A stretch of DNA of 39,649 bases from NCBI GenBank assembly GCA_029260165.1, contig JAJDDT010000100.1, positions 1-39,649 on the forward strand, read 5' to 3'. Both the position numbers and the translations under genes were made by a program. The notes beneath the pieces are model-generated. The model searched no databases, had not been told where the DNA came from, and saw only the letters and a program-made list of their open reading frames with translations. The DNA comes from Phycisphaerae bacterium (lineage in GTDB: Bacteria; Planctomycetota; Phycisphaerae; UBA1845). Below, piece by piece: positions 24,844-33,146 of this stretch (position 1 is the first letter of the stretch; each line of letters begins with the position of its first letter).

Positions 24844-24869
24844 GATCAATTGAAGCGATCAATTGAGGC
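24844..24869. repeat. Tandem 13-base direct repeat
   Basis: GATCAATTGAAGC then GATCAATTGAGGC, containing the palindrome TCAATTGA in each. It lies about 130 bases upstream of the Cys-rich gene and could be an operator. Confidence 0.4.
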
Positions 24870-24914
24870 GACGACGGGTGGATGCGGAGGTGGATGATGA
24901 TGTGTGTCGGCCTC

Positions 24915-25262
24915 TCAGCTGACCGCACTTCCCGGGGCGATGTCCTCGCTCGTGGTGAGCGTCACAATTCTGGAACGGTCTTCCGGGCTGGCGGCGAGGA
25001 GCATGCCCTGGCTCTCGATCCCGCGCATCATGCGCGGAGCGAGATTGGCAACAACGACGATGTTTCGACCCATCAGTGCTTCCGGTTCGTAGACGTCGCG
25101 AAGACCCGCACAAATCTGCAACTGACGGTCCCCGAGGTCAACCTTCAGCACGAGCAGTCGATCGGCATTCGGGTGAAGAGAGGCTTCGACAACCTTGCCG
25201 ACGCGCAGCTGCACCTTCTGGAAATCTTCAAAACTGATCGTGTTGTCGGGTGCTTCGGACAT
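24915..25262 (-). CDS. Stand-alone tRNA-binding (MetRS beta / Trbp111-like) protein
   Basis: A 115-residue OB-fold tRNA-binding domain like the C-terminus of methionyl-tRNA synthetase. Typical motifs are VQLRVGKVVEASLHPNADRL, KVDLGDRQLQICAGL and ANLAPRMMRGIESQGMLLAA. It probably binds tRNA as a separate subunit or as a chaperone-like (CsaA-type) protein. The ATG at 25262 is chosen because AGGAG lies eight bases upstream; an upstream frame open to 25340 lacks such a site. It is divergent from manA. Confidence 0.9.
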   Translation of the reverse strand: MSEAPDNTISFEDFQKVQLRVGKVVEASLHPNADRLLVLKVDLGDRQLQICAGLRDVYEPEALMGRNIVVVANLAPRMMRGIESQGMLLAASPEDRSRIVTLTTSEDIAPGSAVS

Positions 25263-25379
25263 GGTGTCGCTCCTCGTGATGCGTGGATGCTCTGGTTCGT
25301 CTGTCTCGATCGTCAGCATTCCCGCCAATCTATGGCGCATCTTATTGTGTTACAACCCACCTTATTGCACTTGTCCCTA

Positions 25380-25408
25380 TTGGCTTGCGCGCTGCGCGCG
25401 CATAGAAT
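25380..25408 (+). promoter_or_regulatory. Promoter of manA
   Basis: TTGGCT (25380-25385), 17 bases, TAGAAT (25403-25408). The spacer is an alternating GC run (GCGCGCTGCGCGCGC). Transcription would begin near 25415, close to the start codon. Confidence 0.5.
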
Positions 25409-25429
25409 GCCCGGCCCCAACGGAAAGGA

Positions 25430-26542
25430 ATGCTCGTGGTCGTTTGTCCGCTTATTTTCAGGCCTATCTTCAAACCCAAAATCTGGGGTGGTCGGCGTCT
25501 GGAAACGCTTCTGGGCAAGCATTTGGGCACGGATGAACCGGTTGGTGAGTCGTGGGAGGTGGCTGACCTGGAAAACGATCAATCCGTCGTCCGCGACGGA
25601 CCTGCCAGTGGCAGGACACTGGGGCAGCTCGTTTCCGAATGGGGCAGGGATCTGGTCGGACGATCGCCCTTGTTTGAAGGACGCTTTCCACTGCTGATCA
25701 AGTTCCTCGATGCTCATGACCATCTCAGCGTTCAGGTGCATCCCGACGAGGCGATGGCTAGGAAGCTCGGCGGATCGGTTCGGGTCAAGAACGAAGCCTG
25801 GTATGTTCTGCACGCAGAGCCGGAGGGTTGTATCTATCGCGGTTTTGCCGATCGGGTAACGCGCGAGGATTATGTGCACGCCATCGAGAAGGGGTCGGCT
25901 GCGGAATTGTTGAAACACATTCCAGTCAAAACGGGGCAATGTTACTACCTGCCGAGCGGAACGATTCACGCGCTCGGCGCAGGTGTCGTCGTGGCTGAGG
26001 TGCAGACACCGTCGGACGTAACTTACCGCGTTTACGACTGGGGCCGATCTGATCCTGCCACGGGTGTGGGGCGTGAACTGCATATTGAACAGGCGTTGGA
26101 ATGTATTCGGTTTGAGCCTGACGATGGCAGTCAGCAGGAGCGATCGCACGTTGCCAGTGTGTGGACGACGGTGACGCGGGTTTGCACCTGCGATTCGTTT
26201 ATTATTGAGCAGGTGCGCATGGTCGAAGGGGTTGAGCAGCAGATTCCGACCGGCGAATTGATGATCTGGATCATGTTGGAGGGTCGGGCGGAGATTGGCT
26301 ACAAGGGTGGTGGGCAAGTCGCGACGTTTGGTCCGGGCGAAACGGTTTTGATTCCCGCCGGCCTGGGCGATGCAACGATCAAAACATCGACGCAATGTGT
26401 CTGGCTTGAGGTGACCATCCCGCTGCCCAGTGATCTCGCGGATTTTCCGCGACCCGACCGTGCTGTGTTGAACGAACGTAGCGATGAAGGGCTTGTGCAG
26501 GTGAACGTGCCAGGCCGGAAAAATTTCAAGGAGGAGAAATAA
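25430..26542 (+). CDS. manA: Mannose-6-phosphate isomerase, class I
   Basis: ManA interconverts fructose 6-phosphate and mannose 6-phosphate, feeding GDP-mannose and surface polysaccharide synthesis. Zinc ligands are Gln102 and His104 (QVHPDE), Glu122 (KNEAWY) and His180 (SGTIHALG); the conserved TYRVYDWGR follows at about 199. A second cupin half follows after residue 230. At 370 residues it is between the short Bacillus type (about 315) and the long form. AAGGA directly abuts the ATG at 25430 but is six bases before the GTG at 25436, which may be the true start. A membrane protein gene follows eight bases later. Confidence 0.92.
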   Translation: MLVVVCPLIFRPIFKPKIWGGRRLETLLGKHLGTDEPVGESWEVADLENDQSVVRDGPASGRTLGQLVSEWGRDLVGRSPLFEGRFPLLIKFLDAHDHLSVQVHPDEAMARKLGGSVRVKNEAWYVLHAEPEGCIYRGFADRVTREDYVHAIEKGSAAELLKHIPVKTGQCYYLPSGTIHALGAGVVVAEVQTPSDVTYRVYDWGRSDPATGVGRELHIEQALECIRFEPDDGSQQERSHVASVWTTVTRVCTCDSFIIEQVRMVEGVEQQIPTGELMIWIMLEGRAEIGYKGGGQVATFGPGETVLIPAGLGDATIKTSTQCVWLEVTIPLPSDLADFPRPDRAVLNERSDEGLVQVNVPGRKNFKEEK

Positions 26543-26550
26543 CAAGCATC

Positions 26551-27336
26551 ATGCCACCACAAACCTGGTTAACACCGGATTCATTTGGATCCACATTGAC
26601 GGACAGCGAAGGACAGGTGCCGGCGAAATGGTTTCGTCGGGCCCATTGGGCGGTCTATTTTTTCTTTGGATTGGTTGCACTGAGCGGGCTGGGATATGTG
26701 TATTACAAAGCCCTCGTCGGAGACGTGGTTGGCGCGCTGGTGGGGCTTGGGATTGTGTTCGTGTCGATCGGATTGGGGATTGCCATGCACAGCGTTGTGC
26801 GGATGGCAGCCGTGATTGATGCGAACCTGAACACCATCACGATTCTCAGGCATCGCCATAATGCGTTGGAGCAGGTTGTCGAACGATTGGGCACGACGAT
26901 CGAGTTGAACCGTGCTGAGGTTACCCGGGTTTCAACACTCATGGCTGCCTCGACGGACACGGATTGCTATCCGCGGCTGGCTGACGCGAGCAGGGCTGTT
27001 TGCGAAATCGAGCCGATTCCCGATGCGGGCGCCGTAGCAGCCGCGGTCGTCAATCAGGTGGCCATTGATTGCGAGCGGCGGTCATGTGATGCGAATGGTG
27101 AGGGGGCCGAGACGTTACCAAGCGAGCCTCCCGAGCTTCGCGAAGCCTTCCGCCAAGCCATTTTCGCGCAGAATTTTGCACAAGCCATCGTCGTCGGCGA
27201 GCGCATCCGTGAGTTGCATCCGCAAAGCCCGATGGCGGAGCAATACAACGAGTTGTACGAATCCATCGCGTGCCGTGTCGGTGATGGCGGTGCGGTTTCC
27301 TGCGAATCGACACTGGCGACCGCAGATTCGTTGTAG
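26551..27336 (+). CDS. Membrane protein of unknown function with coiled-coil-like tail
   Basis: Two adjacent hydrophobic segments lie near 31-50 (HWAVYFFFGLVALSGLGYVY) and 58-80 (ALVGLGIVFVSIGLGIA). A helical, probably coiled region follows (DANLNTITILRHRHNALEQV). A soluble C-terminal part resembles a short TPR-like helix pair (FRQAIFAQNFAQAIVVGERI). It is not a family I recognise. It is probably co-transcribed with manA. AAGGAGGAG lies 14 bases before the ATG, rather far. Confidence 0.75.
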   Translation: MPPQTWLTPDSFGSTLTDSEGQVPAKWFRRAHWAVYFFFGLVALSGLGYVYYKALVGDVVGALVGLGIVFVSIGLGIAMHSVVRMAAVIDANLNTITILRHRHNALEQVVERLGTTIELNRAEVTRVSTLMAASTDTDCYPRLADASRAVCEIEPIPDAGAVAAAVVNQVAIDCERRSCDANGEGAETLPSEPPELREAFRQAIFAQNFAQAIVVGERIRELHPQSPMAEQYNELYESIACRVGDGGAVSCESTLATADSL

Positions 27337-27363
27337 CAGTGGACTGCTCCTTTTGTTTTCTTT
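27335..27363 (+). terminator. Rho-independent terminator after the manA operon
   Basis: AGCAG-TGGA-CTGCT forms a short hairpin at 27335-27348, followed by CCTTTTGTTTTCTTT. It overlaps the stop codon of the membrane protein gene. Confidence 0.6.
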
Positions 27364-27430
27364 AAGAGCCGTTGTGATTGTGAATTGAAGTTGTCGGCCA
27401 TCTGAGAGATGAACAAAATGGAGTTAACAG

Positions 27431-27937
27431 ATGAAGAGATTGTTGTGGTGCTGCTGTTGGTCGTTGTTGATTCTGCAGATGTGCGTCGGTTGTTCTCTGA
27501 CCGAGATCCGTGGAAAAACGAAGTTTGGGGTTGAGAATCGGTACGCCGGAAGCTCTCGAACGACCTCGCAGCGCTGGTTGGTCCAACAGGGTTTCAATCT
27601 GACCTGGCGGGACGAGGAGAACCAGAAATTCACGACAGGCGTGAGTTATCGTCGCCGCGACACGGACGATGGTGGGGGCGACCATGACGACGGGGTCTGG
27701 TTCGACTTTTCGTTCCCAATCTGGAAGAAATCCCAGGACCCGGTCGCACGAAGAATCGATATTCTCGAACGTCGCCTTGCGCACCTCGAAGCAGAACGAA
27801 AGTCGATTCTGCGGCAGGAATCCGCAGTCGCGCAAAACGCCCGCGAAACGGTCAACGGAGCGGGCGAATTCCCAGGCCTTCTCCCCGCGTCACAGCCAGT
27901 CGGACCATTGGACATCGCATCGACGGCGACGAAATGA
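27431..27937 (+). CDS. Lipoprotein of unknown function
   Basis: A signal peptide ends in a lipobox (LLILQMCVGC, cysteine 21); an unusual CCC lies at 7-9. Residues 30-100 alternate in a beta-strand fashion (FGVENRYAG, GFNLTWRDEE, FTTGVSYRRR, VWFDFSFPIW), like a small outer-membrane barrel segment. A charged helix follows (ARRIDILERRLAHLEAERKS). The ATG at 27431 has GGAG eight bases upstream. It converges on tRNA-Ser, only seven bases from its 3' end. Confidence 0.7.
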   Translation: MKRLLWCCCWSLLILQMCVGCSLTEIRGKTKFGVENRYAGSSRTTSQRWLVQQGFNLTWRDEENQKFTTGVSYRRRDTDDGGGDHDDGVWFDFSFPIWKKSQDPVARRIDILERRLAHLEAERKSILRQESAVAQNARETVNGAGEFPGLLPASQPVGPLDIASTATK

Positions 27938-27943
27938 GAAAAA

Positions 27944-28030
27944 CGGAGCGGGAGGGATTCGAACCCTCGGTGCAGTTACCCGCACACCGCATTTCCAATG
28001 CGGACCCTTCAGCCGCTCGGACACCGCTCC
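27944..28030 (-). tRNA. tRNA-Ser (anticodon GGA)
   Basis: The 87 bases fold as a class II tRNA. The acceptor arm is GGAGCGG/CCGCTCC and the D arm contains GAGCGGCTGAAGG. The anticodon arm is CCGCA-TTGGAAA-TGCGG with anticodon GGA at 27994-27996, reading UCC and UCU. The long variable arm (GTGC/GCAC) is typical of serine, and the T arm is GAGGGTTCGAATCCCTC. The discriminator is G, as serine identity requires. CCA is not encoded. TTTTT follows directly and probably ends transcription. Confidence 0.96.
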
Positions 28031-28032
28031 TG

Positions 28033-28056
28033 AAAAAGTGCCGTTTCCATCGGCAC
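28033..28056 (-). terminator. Terminator-like hairpin directly before tRNA-Ser
   Basis: On the minus strand GTGCCG-ATGGAAA-CGGCAC is followed by TTTTT, two bases before the tRNA 5' end. There is no minus-strand gene upstream for it to terminate. Confidence 0.5.
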
Positions 28057-28069
28057 GCCTGAACCCGCA

Positions 28070-28098
28070 AGCGTACACCCGCGCCCTGATTCCAACAA
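28070..28098 (-). promoter_or_regulatory. Possible tRNA-Ser promoter
   Basis: On the minus strand TTGTTG (28093-28098), a 17-base spacer and TACGCT (28070-28075). Transcription would pass the hairpin at 28033-28056 before the tRNA. Confidence 0.35.
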
Positions 28099-28304
28099 GT
28101 CGAACAGCGTGACCGGGGCGATTTTCGGGGTCATTCACTCGATGCGGGCTTAAGCCGGGGGCGACCCGGTCAGGGGTTGATTTGAATTGCGGAGTCGGAG
28201 GTTGTGGCCGGCTTTTGGCGGGGGGCCTATGATTCTGTCATGTCTCCCGTCGAGGGTTTGGCGGGGGTTGTTGAGATGCGTTTTCTTCGTTGAAGGATGA
28301 CTCG

Positions 28305-28799
28305 ATGAATACTGTTCAGGATGCGATCAGGCGGGCGTTGGGGTTTGGGCGGATGACGACGACGATGGTTCTTGGGGAGCTTTCCGACGAAAATCTTCTG
28401 GTCAGGCCCGTGGACGGAGCGAATCATGTGGCCTGGCAGTTGGGGCATTTGATTTCCTCGGAAAACATGCTGATGTCGGGCATGCCGCACGCGGACATGC
28501 CTGCGTTGCCGGAAGGGTTTGCGGAGAAGTACACACCCGAGACGAGCAAGTCGGATGACAAGAGCGGATGGGAGACGAAGGAGCGGTATGTGGAGCTGTA
28601 TCAGCAGCAGCGTGCGGCGACGGAGGATGCCCTGGAAAAGACGACGGGTGATGAGTTGAATCAGCCGGGCCCCGAAATGGTCCGCGCGATTGCACCGACC
28701 GTGGGCGATGTTTTCAACCTGATGGCTGCTCATGAGCTGATGCATGTGGGGCAGTACTCGGTCGTGCGTCGCAAGCTGGGGATGAAGCCTGCGTTTTAG
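28305..28799 (+). CDS. DinB-fold protein
   Basis: A four-helix DinB/YfiT-like protein of about 164 residues. Metal-binding histidines are in place: the NHVAWQLGHL segment (His41 and His48) and HELMHVGQY (His143 and His147), numbered from the ATG at 28305. Family members include bacillithiol or mycothiol transferases and damage-inducible proteins of unknown role. The ATG at 28305 is chosen because AAGGA lies eight bases upstream; a TTG at 28290 has none. Confidence 0.88.
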   Translation: MNTVQDAIRRALGFGRMTTTMVLGELSDENLLVRPVDGANHVAWQLGHLISSENMLMSGMPHADMPALPEGFAEKYTPETSKSDDKSGWETKERYVELYQQQRAATEDALEKTTGDELNQPGPEMVRAIAPTVGDVFNLMAAHELMHVGQYSVVRRKLGMKPAF

Positions 28800-28858
28800 G
28801 ACGTTGGGTCATTTCTCATATGGTCCGATATATTCAGGTATGTCGGGACGATCGCGCC

Positions 28859-28876
28859 AAACCTGCTCCCGCAGGT
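28859..28876. other. Perfect hairpin between the DinB and PilZ genes
   Basis: AACCTGC-TCCC-GCAGGTT, with outer CC/GG pairs. No T tract follows, so it is a terminator candidate only, or a leader structure for the PilZ gene. Confidence 0.4.
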
Positions 28877-28958
28877 TCGGTAGCCCCTGCGGTTGGACGA
28901 TAGGGTGACAGCGGGCTGTTGAGGTTCGCCTACTCGGGCTTATCGTGGGAGTGCATTC

Positions 28959-29582
28959 ATGTTGCGCATTGGTAATGAGGTTTTCCTGCAGGCGGCGAGC
29001 GAGAGCAAGCGGCGGATGTTGCATCCCGCCAAGGTTGTCGGTGCGGTTGAGGAGCAGTTTGACCTGTGGATGAAGGAGCCGGCGATTGAGGTGGCCGACG
29101 ATCTGGAGCTTCTGCTTTACTATCACAGCAAGCGGGATTTTTTGAAGGCTCCGGTGACGGTGGTGGGGGAGGCGCAGACGGACCCTGAGTTTGTCTTCAG
29201 GGTGAAGGTGACCGGTGCGCCGGTGTCTGCGGATCAGCGTCAGTGTTATCGGGCGTCGACGGTGATCTCGGGGCATTCGATCAGATTCGGGAAGCAGGCT
29301 GACTGTTCGATCCTGGACGTTAGTGCTACGGGGTTTGCGGTGAAGACGACGCAGTTGTATGTGGTGGCCAACATGGTGCAGGCGGTGTTGACGCACGATG
29401 GTGTGGAGTACGCGGGGAAGGTTTGTGTGCAGAGTATCCGCGAGTTGGGCAAGGGTGATATTCGGTATGGCGTGAGCTGCACCGATGAGAAGCCGTCCGG
29501 GACGAATCTGCTGGCGGGGATTCAGAAGTTCAGTCTGTTCGTGCAACGCGAGCAGGCAAAGCGGCTGGCGGGGGTTGGGTAG
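28959..29582 (+). CDS. PilZ-domain (YcgR-like) c-di-GMP binding protein
   Basis: A 207-residue protein. An N-terminal YcgR-like domain (about 1-88) precedes a PilZ domain. Both c-di-GMP motifs are present: RxxxR as Arg94 and Arg98 (DQRQCYR), and DxSxxG as Asp120, Ser122 and Gly125 (DVSATG). Such proteins control motility or surface attachment in response to c-di-GMP. The ATG at 28959 has GGGAG seven bases upstream. It converges on the DUF4276 gene. No flagellar or cyclase gene is nearby, so the target is unknown. Confidence 0.85.
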   Translation: MLRIGNEVFLQAASESKRRMLHPAKVVGAVEEQFDLWMKEPAIEVADDLELLLYYHSKRDFLKAPVTVVGEAQTDPEFVFRVKVTGAPVSADQRQCYRASTVISGHSIRFGKQADCSILDVSATGFAVKTTQLYVVANMVQAVLTHDGVEYAGKVCVQSIRELGKGDIRYGVSCTDEKPSGTNLLAGIQKFSLFVQREQAKRLAGVG

Positions 29583-29624
29583 GGGCGATTTCGGCCAACT
29601 CAATGACGTCTAATTGTCAATAAC

Positions 29625-30269
29625 TTACTTACTGGAATGTCCTGGTGACGCGTCAACTTCCAACTCGCGGCACAATTTGGCGAATGAACTTGAGCGGCTG
29701 CGGACCGCCTCCAGGTCAATCCTCGCGGAAAGACGCGGCTGGTCGACGGTCTCGCTGTATCGCCCATGTATTCTTTTTTCGATCCACGATTTGCCCGAAC
29801 GACTCAACTCGGGATTCTGGATGACTGACGCACTGACATTGTGGACGTCCAGTATGTCACCCAAAGAATCAGCTGATGCAACGAACCACGATTCGTATTC
29901 AATGACTGGCAGCACGAGTGCTATTCTATTCGCCGCCGAATCAGCAATAACATTTTGAATGCGCGGCGCAACCTCCATTGGACAGTCCTCATCCGCGTCA
30001 AGCAAGAATAGAATCAGGCCGGCTCCTTCCAATGGATCGTTTTGCAGTTTTGAATCCGCCAGCCGGACCGCTCGCGTGATTTCATCCTTGTCCAGCTCAA
30101 GCCCACGCGCCGAATGGCGAATGAATTTTGATCGAGGGCGTCGGATTGGTCGAAGTACATGGATGAATTCCTGCCCCAATAGCTCGCGCCAGATTCTATC
30201 GAGAAGAACTCGTATTGCTGCGACCTCGCCATGACCTTCTACAATGGGAGCAACACGAAGGCACGTCAT
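29625..30269 (-). CDS. DUF4276 (TOPRIM-like) protein, partner of the AAA ATPase
   Basis: A 214-residue DUF4276 protein. Two acidic motifs fit a TOPRIM nuclease/primase-like fold: VEGHGE at 10-15 and LLDADED with Asp91, Asp93 and Asp95. PVIEYESWF at 121-129 is also typical of the family. Its ATG overlaps the ATPase stop (ATGA at 30266-30269), so the two proteins are made together. OLD-family nucleases combine the same ATPase and TOPRIM parts in one chain; here they are separate. A defence role is an inference. Codon third positions are visibly more A+T-rich than in neighbouring genes, suggesting transfer. Confidence 0.85.
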   Translation of the reverse strand: MTCLRVAPIVEGHGEVAAIRVLLDRIWRELLGQEFIHVLRPIRRPRSKFIRHSARGLELDKDEITRAVRLADSKLQNDPLEGAGLILFLLDADEDCPMEVAPRIQNVIADSAANRIALVLPVIEYESWFVASADSLGDILDVHNVSASVIQNPELSRSGKSWIEKRIHGRYSETVDQPRLSARIDLEAVRSRSSSFAKLCRELEVDASPGHSSK

Positions 30270-31489
30270 TTTCGTTCGTCCATTTCAACAAAAAGGCGAT
30301 ATTGCCCGTTTTCTTCGATCTGAGTTTTGTTGGTTTGCAACTGGTCCATTCGCAGAAGTTCGCCTGGCGAGTACAATTTCTGTTTTACGGCTGCGACACT
30401 GGCGGCGTCGAGTTCTGATATGAGGCTTTCGCCTTCGTGCTGATCGACGACCAGGAGGCAGTCATCCTCCAGCCGAACATGGTCCAGCAAGTCGGGACTG
30501 TGCGTCGTCACAACGATCTGAGTGCTGCTCGTCGCTTCACGCAATGCGTCCATTAGCGCACCGGTCGCGGCGGGATGCAATGCTGTCTCGGGCTCTTCGA
30601 TTCCGACTAATCTTACAGGGCTTTTTCGATCCACGAGTTGCGACACCGCGACAAGTGCCCCCAGCGCACGAAGCGTCCCATCAGACATGCTTGCCGCATA
30701 GAATCGCCAGGGATGCTTTGCTCCTTTGACATTCTGCCGAAACAGAAGTGTTTCTTTCGGGCCCAACGGAATTCGTTCAACACTTGCCACGCTTGGGACA
30801 ATTGTCGTGAGGAACTCGGTTATTCTGGTAAATCGATGTGGGTCATCGGCGGAGATACGAGCGATAACGCTTGATAAGTTGCGACCGTCAGGGTCTAGCA
30901 GTTGGCCGGCATCAGGACTTTGTAACTCCTTCATACTCTCTGGGTTTAGACAGTAGAAGCCCATCGACTTGAGCACATCGTAACACGGCCGAAACTCCTC
31001 GAAGCCGGAAGCCAGGACCAAAAACAGCCGGTCGATCTGGGGTCTGGGCAACGCGCGGGGGAGTGATCTCGTGATTTCGCCTCTTTCAACATGATAGAAA
31101 GCGACGGGGACATTTTGTGCGTCTGTGACTCGCAGTTGTTCCCGCTTTACCTCAAATCCCCCCTTTTCTTTCGCGGCAATCTCAAATCCATATAGGGCAG
31201 AATGTCTCCCGGGAAGCGTAAGTTCCAGTTGAATTGCGAAGTTGTGTGGATGCCCCGTACTTCGGCGTCGGACGACGTCAATGCCGCCTCGCGATTTGAT
31301 TGCGTAATCCAATGAGGTCTTGAGGCCCTCGGCGACGAATTCGAGTGCGTCGAGGAAGTTGCTTTTTCCGGCACCGTTGCGCCCCACGAGGACCGTAAGA
31401 TCAGCCAGATTCGTGACGCACTTACCAATGCTTTTGTAATTTCGAATTACCAGTCGGTTAATTCGTGGCCGATCATTATCGTGGGACAT
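30266..31489 (-). CDS. RecF/OLD-like AAA ATPase
   Basis: An ABC-type ATPase of 407 residues. Walker A is GRNGAGKSN (36-44), the signature-like motif SMSDGTLR is at 267-274, Walker B is LVGIEEPETALHP (294-306), and the H-loop is His330 in TTHSP. The short core with no long coiled coil fits the AAA_21/AAA_15 ATPases of defence systems rather than SMC or RecF itself. The ATG at 31489 is chosen by homology to the family start (NRLVIRNYKSIG); the frame is open to 31660, but that stretch overlaps the aldehyde dehydrogenase. It lies 40 bases after that gene's stop and is coupled to DUF4276. Confidence 0.9.
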   Translation of the reverse strand: MSHDNDRPRINRLVIRNYKSIGKCVTNLADLTVLVGRNGAGKSNFLDALEFVAEGLKTSLDYAIKSRGGIDVVRRRSTGHPHNFAIQLELTLPGRHSALYGFEIAAKEKGGFEVKREQLRVTDAQNVPVAFYHVERGEITRSLPRALPRPQIDRLFLVLASGFEEFRPCYDVLKSMGFYCLNPESMKELQSPDAGQLLDPDGRNLSSVIARISADDPHRFTRITEFLTTIVPSVASVERIPLGPKETLLFRQNVKGAKHPWRFYAASMSDGTLRALGALVAVSQLVDRKSPVRLVGIEEPETALHPAATGALMDALREATSSTQIVVTTHSPDLLDHVRLEDDCLLVVDQHEGESLISELDAASVAAVKQKLYSPGELLRMDQLQTNKTQIEENGQYRLFVEMDERK

Positions 31490-31529
31490 CGTTCCGATAC
31501 CTTCCAGTCGTGGGTGGCTTCCTGGCCCG

Positions 31530-33053
31530 TTACTCCCCGAATTTGATGCCCTGGGCGAGGGGGAGGGTGGTGCCCCAGTTGATGGTGTTGGTTTGGCGGC
31601 GCATGTAGGCTTTCCAGGCGTCAGATCCTGATTCTCTTCCGCCGCCGGTTTCCTTTTCACCTCCGAAGGCTCCGCCGATTTCCGCGCCGCTGGTCCCGAT
31701 GTTCACGTTGGCGATCCCGCAATCGCTGCCGCTATGGGCGAGGAACTGCTCGGTTTCCAGCATGTCTGTCGAGAAAATCGCGGAAGACAGGCCCTGGGGG
31801 ACGTCGTTGTGCATGCGTAGTGCGTCTTCGAATTGGTTGTAATTGATGACGTATAGAATCGGCGCGAAGGTCTCCTGCTGCACGATCTGGAATTCGTTTT
31901 TCGCGGCGGCGATACATGGCGTGACGTAACACCCGCCCGGGTAGTCCGAGCCATCGAGCACCTCGCCACCATGGAGGTTTTCGCCTCCTTCGGATTTGAC
32001 GGCGTTGATGGCGTTTGTGAAATCGGTGACGGCGGACTTGTCAATCAACGGTCCCATGAGCGTGCCTTCGGAGAGCGGGTTGCCAATGGGGATCTGTTTG
32101 TAGGCGGCGATGAGTTTTTCGACGAGTTGGTCGCGGATCGAGTCGTGGACAATCACGCGCCTCGTGGACGTGCATCGCTGTCCCGCAGTGCCGACGGCGC
32201 CGAACATAATAGCGCGCATGGCCATCTCGAGGTCGGCGTTGGGGGTGACGACGATGGCATTGTTTCCACCGAGTTCGAGGATGGTCCTGCCGAGGCGTTC
32301 GCCGACGACCTGTCCGATGCGGTAACCCATTTTGCAACTGCCGGTGGCGGACACGAGCGGGATGCGTCTGTCGTTGATGAGTTTTTCGCCGACGCTGCGA
32401 CCGGGTCCGATGACGAGGCTGAAGATGGCGGGGTCGACGCCGGTATCGCGGCAGACCTTTTCGGCGATTTTGGTGCAGGCGATCGCGGTGAGCGGGGTCT
32501 TGCTGGACGGTTTCCAGAGGGAGGCGTCCCCGCAGGCGGCGGCGAGCGCTCCGTTCCAACTCCAGACCGCCACCGGGAAGTTGAACGCACTGATGATGCC
32601 GACGACGCCAAGCGGATGGTACTGCTCGTACATGCGGTGCATCGGTCGTTCGGAGTGCATGGTCAGACCGTAGAGTTGTCGCGACAACCCGACGGCGAAA
32701 TCGCAGATGTCGATCATTTCCTGGACTTCGCCCTCACCTTCGGCGCGGATTTTGCCCATCTCGATGGTCACGAGTGCGCCAAGTTCGGTTTTGTATTCTC
32801 GGAGGGCGTTGCCGAGTTGCCGGACGGTCTCGCCACGGATCGGCGCGGGAGTCATGCGCCACTTTTCAAAGGATTTTTGAGCAGCGGAGACGACCTGGTC
32901 GTATTCATCGACGGTGCACTGTTTGACGGTGGCGATGGTCGATCCGTCGATGGGACTGACGGAGGTGAGTTCATCCCCGCTGCCAAGCCACTGTCCGTTG
33001 AACGCGCCGAGGTTGACCTTTTCGATGCCGAGTTTGGCGAGTATTTCTTGCAT
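31530..33053 (-). CDS. ALDH7-family aldehyde dehydrogenase (aminoadipate semialdehyde / piperideine-6-carboxylate type)
   Basis: An NAD-dependent aldehyde dehydrogenase. Catalytic residues are Asn158 (SAFNFPVAVW), Lys181 (LWKPS), Glu260 (LELGGNN) and Cys294 (GQRCTSTRR). The C-terminal GGAFGGEKETGGGRESGSDA is the hallmark of the ALDH7A1/AmaB group, which oxidises alpha-aminoadipate semialdehyde in lysine breakdown. Length (507) is normal. No other lysine catabolic gene is nearby, so the physiological substrate is inferred. It is divergent from the oxidoreductase. Confidence 0.93.
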   Translation of the reverse strand: MQEILAKLGIEKVNLGAFNGQWLGSGDELTSVSPIDGSTIATVKQCTVDEYDQVVSAAQKSFEKWRMTPAPIRGETVRQLGNALREYKTELGALVTIEMGKIRAEGEGEVQEMIDICDFAVGLSRQLYGLTMHSERPMHRMYEQYHPLGVVGIISAFNFPVAVWSWNGALAAACGDASLWKPSSKTPLTAIACTKIAEKVCRDTGVDPAIFSLVIGPGRSVGEKLINDRRIPLVSATGSCKMGYRIGQVVGERLGRTILELGGNNAIVVTPNADLEMAMRAIMFGAVGTAGQRCTSTRRVIVHDSIRDQLVEKLIAAYKQIPIGNPLSEGTLMGPLIDKSAVTDFTNAINAVKSEGGENLHGGEVLDGSDYPGGCYVTPCIAAAKNEFQIVQQETFAPILYVINYNQFEDALRMHNDVPQGLSSAIFSTDMLETEQFLAHSGSDCGIANVNIGTSGAEIGGAFGGEKETGGGRESGSDAWKAYMRRQTNTINWGTTLPLAQGIKFGE

Positions 33054-33146
33054 GGGTTGCTCTCCGAGGTTAAACGACGCTGTCAGTTGGCTAGCTTAGG
33101 GTAGCGCTGGTCGGCGTCAAGCGAAGACAAAGGGGCAGTGGAATTC

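Noticed and set aside
25313-26545. 410-codon minus-strand frame opposite manA
   Set aside because: manA has all zinc ligands and normal order; the antisense frame is featureless and arises from GC-rich codon bias.
28809-29603. 264-codon minus-strand frame opposite the PilZ gene
   Set aside because: PilZ motifs and a ribosome site support the plus strand; the antisense frame is His/Arg/Leu-rich and unrecognisable.
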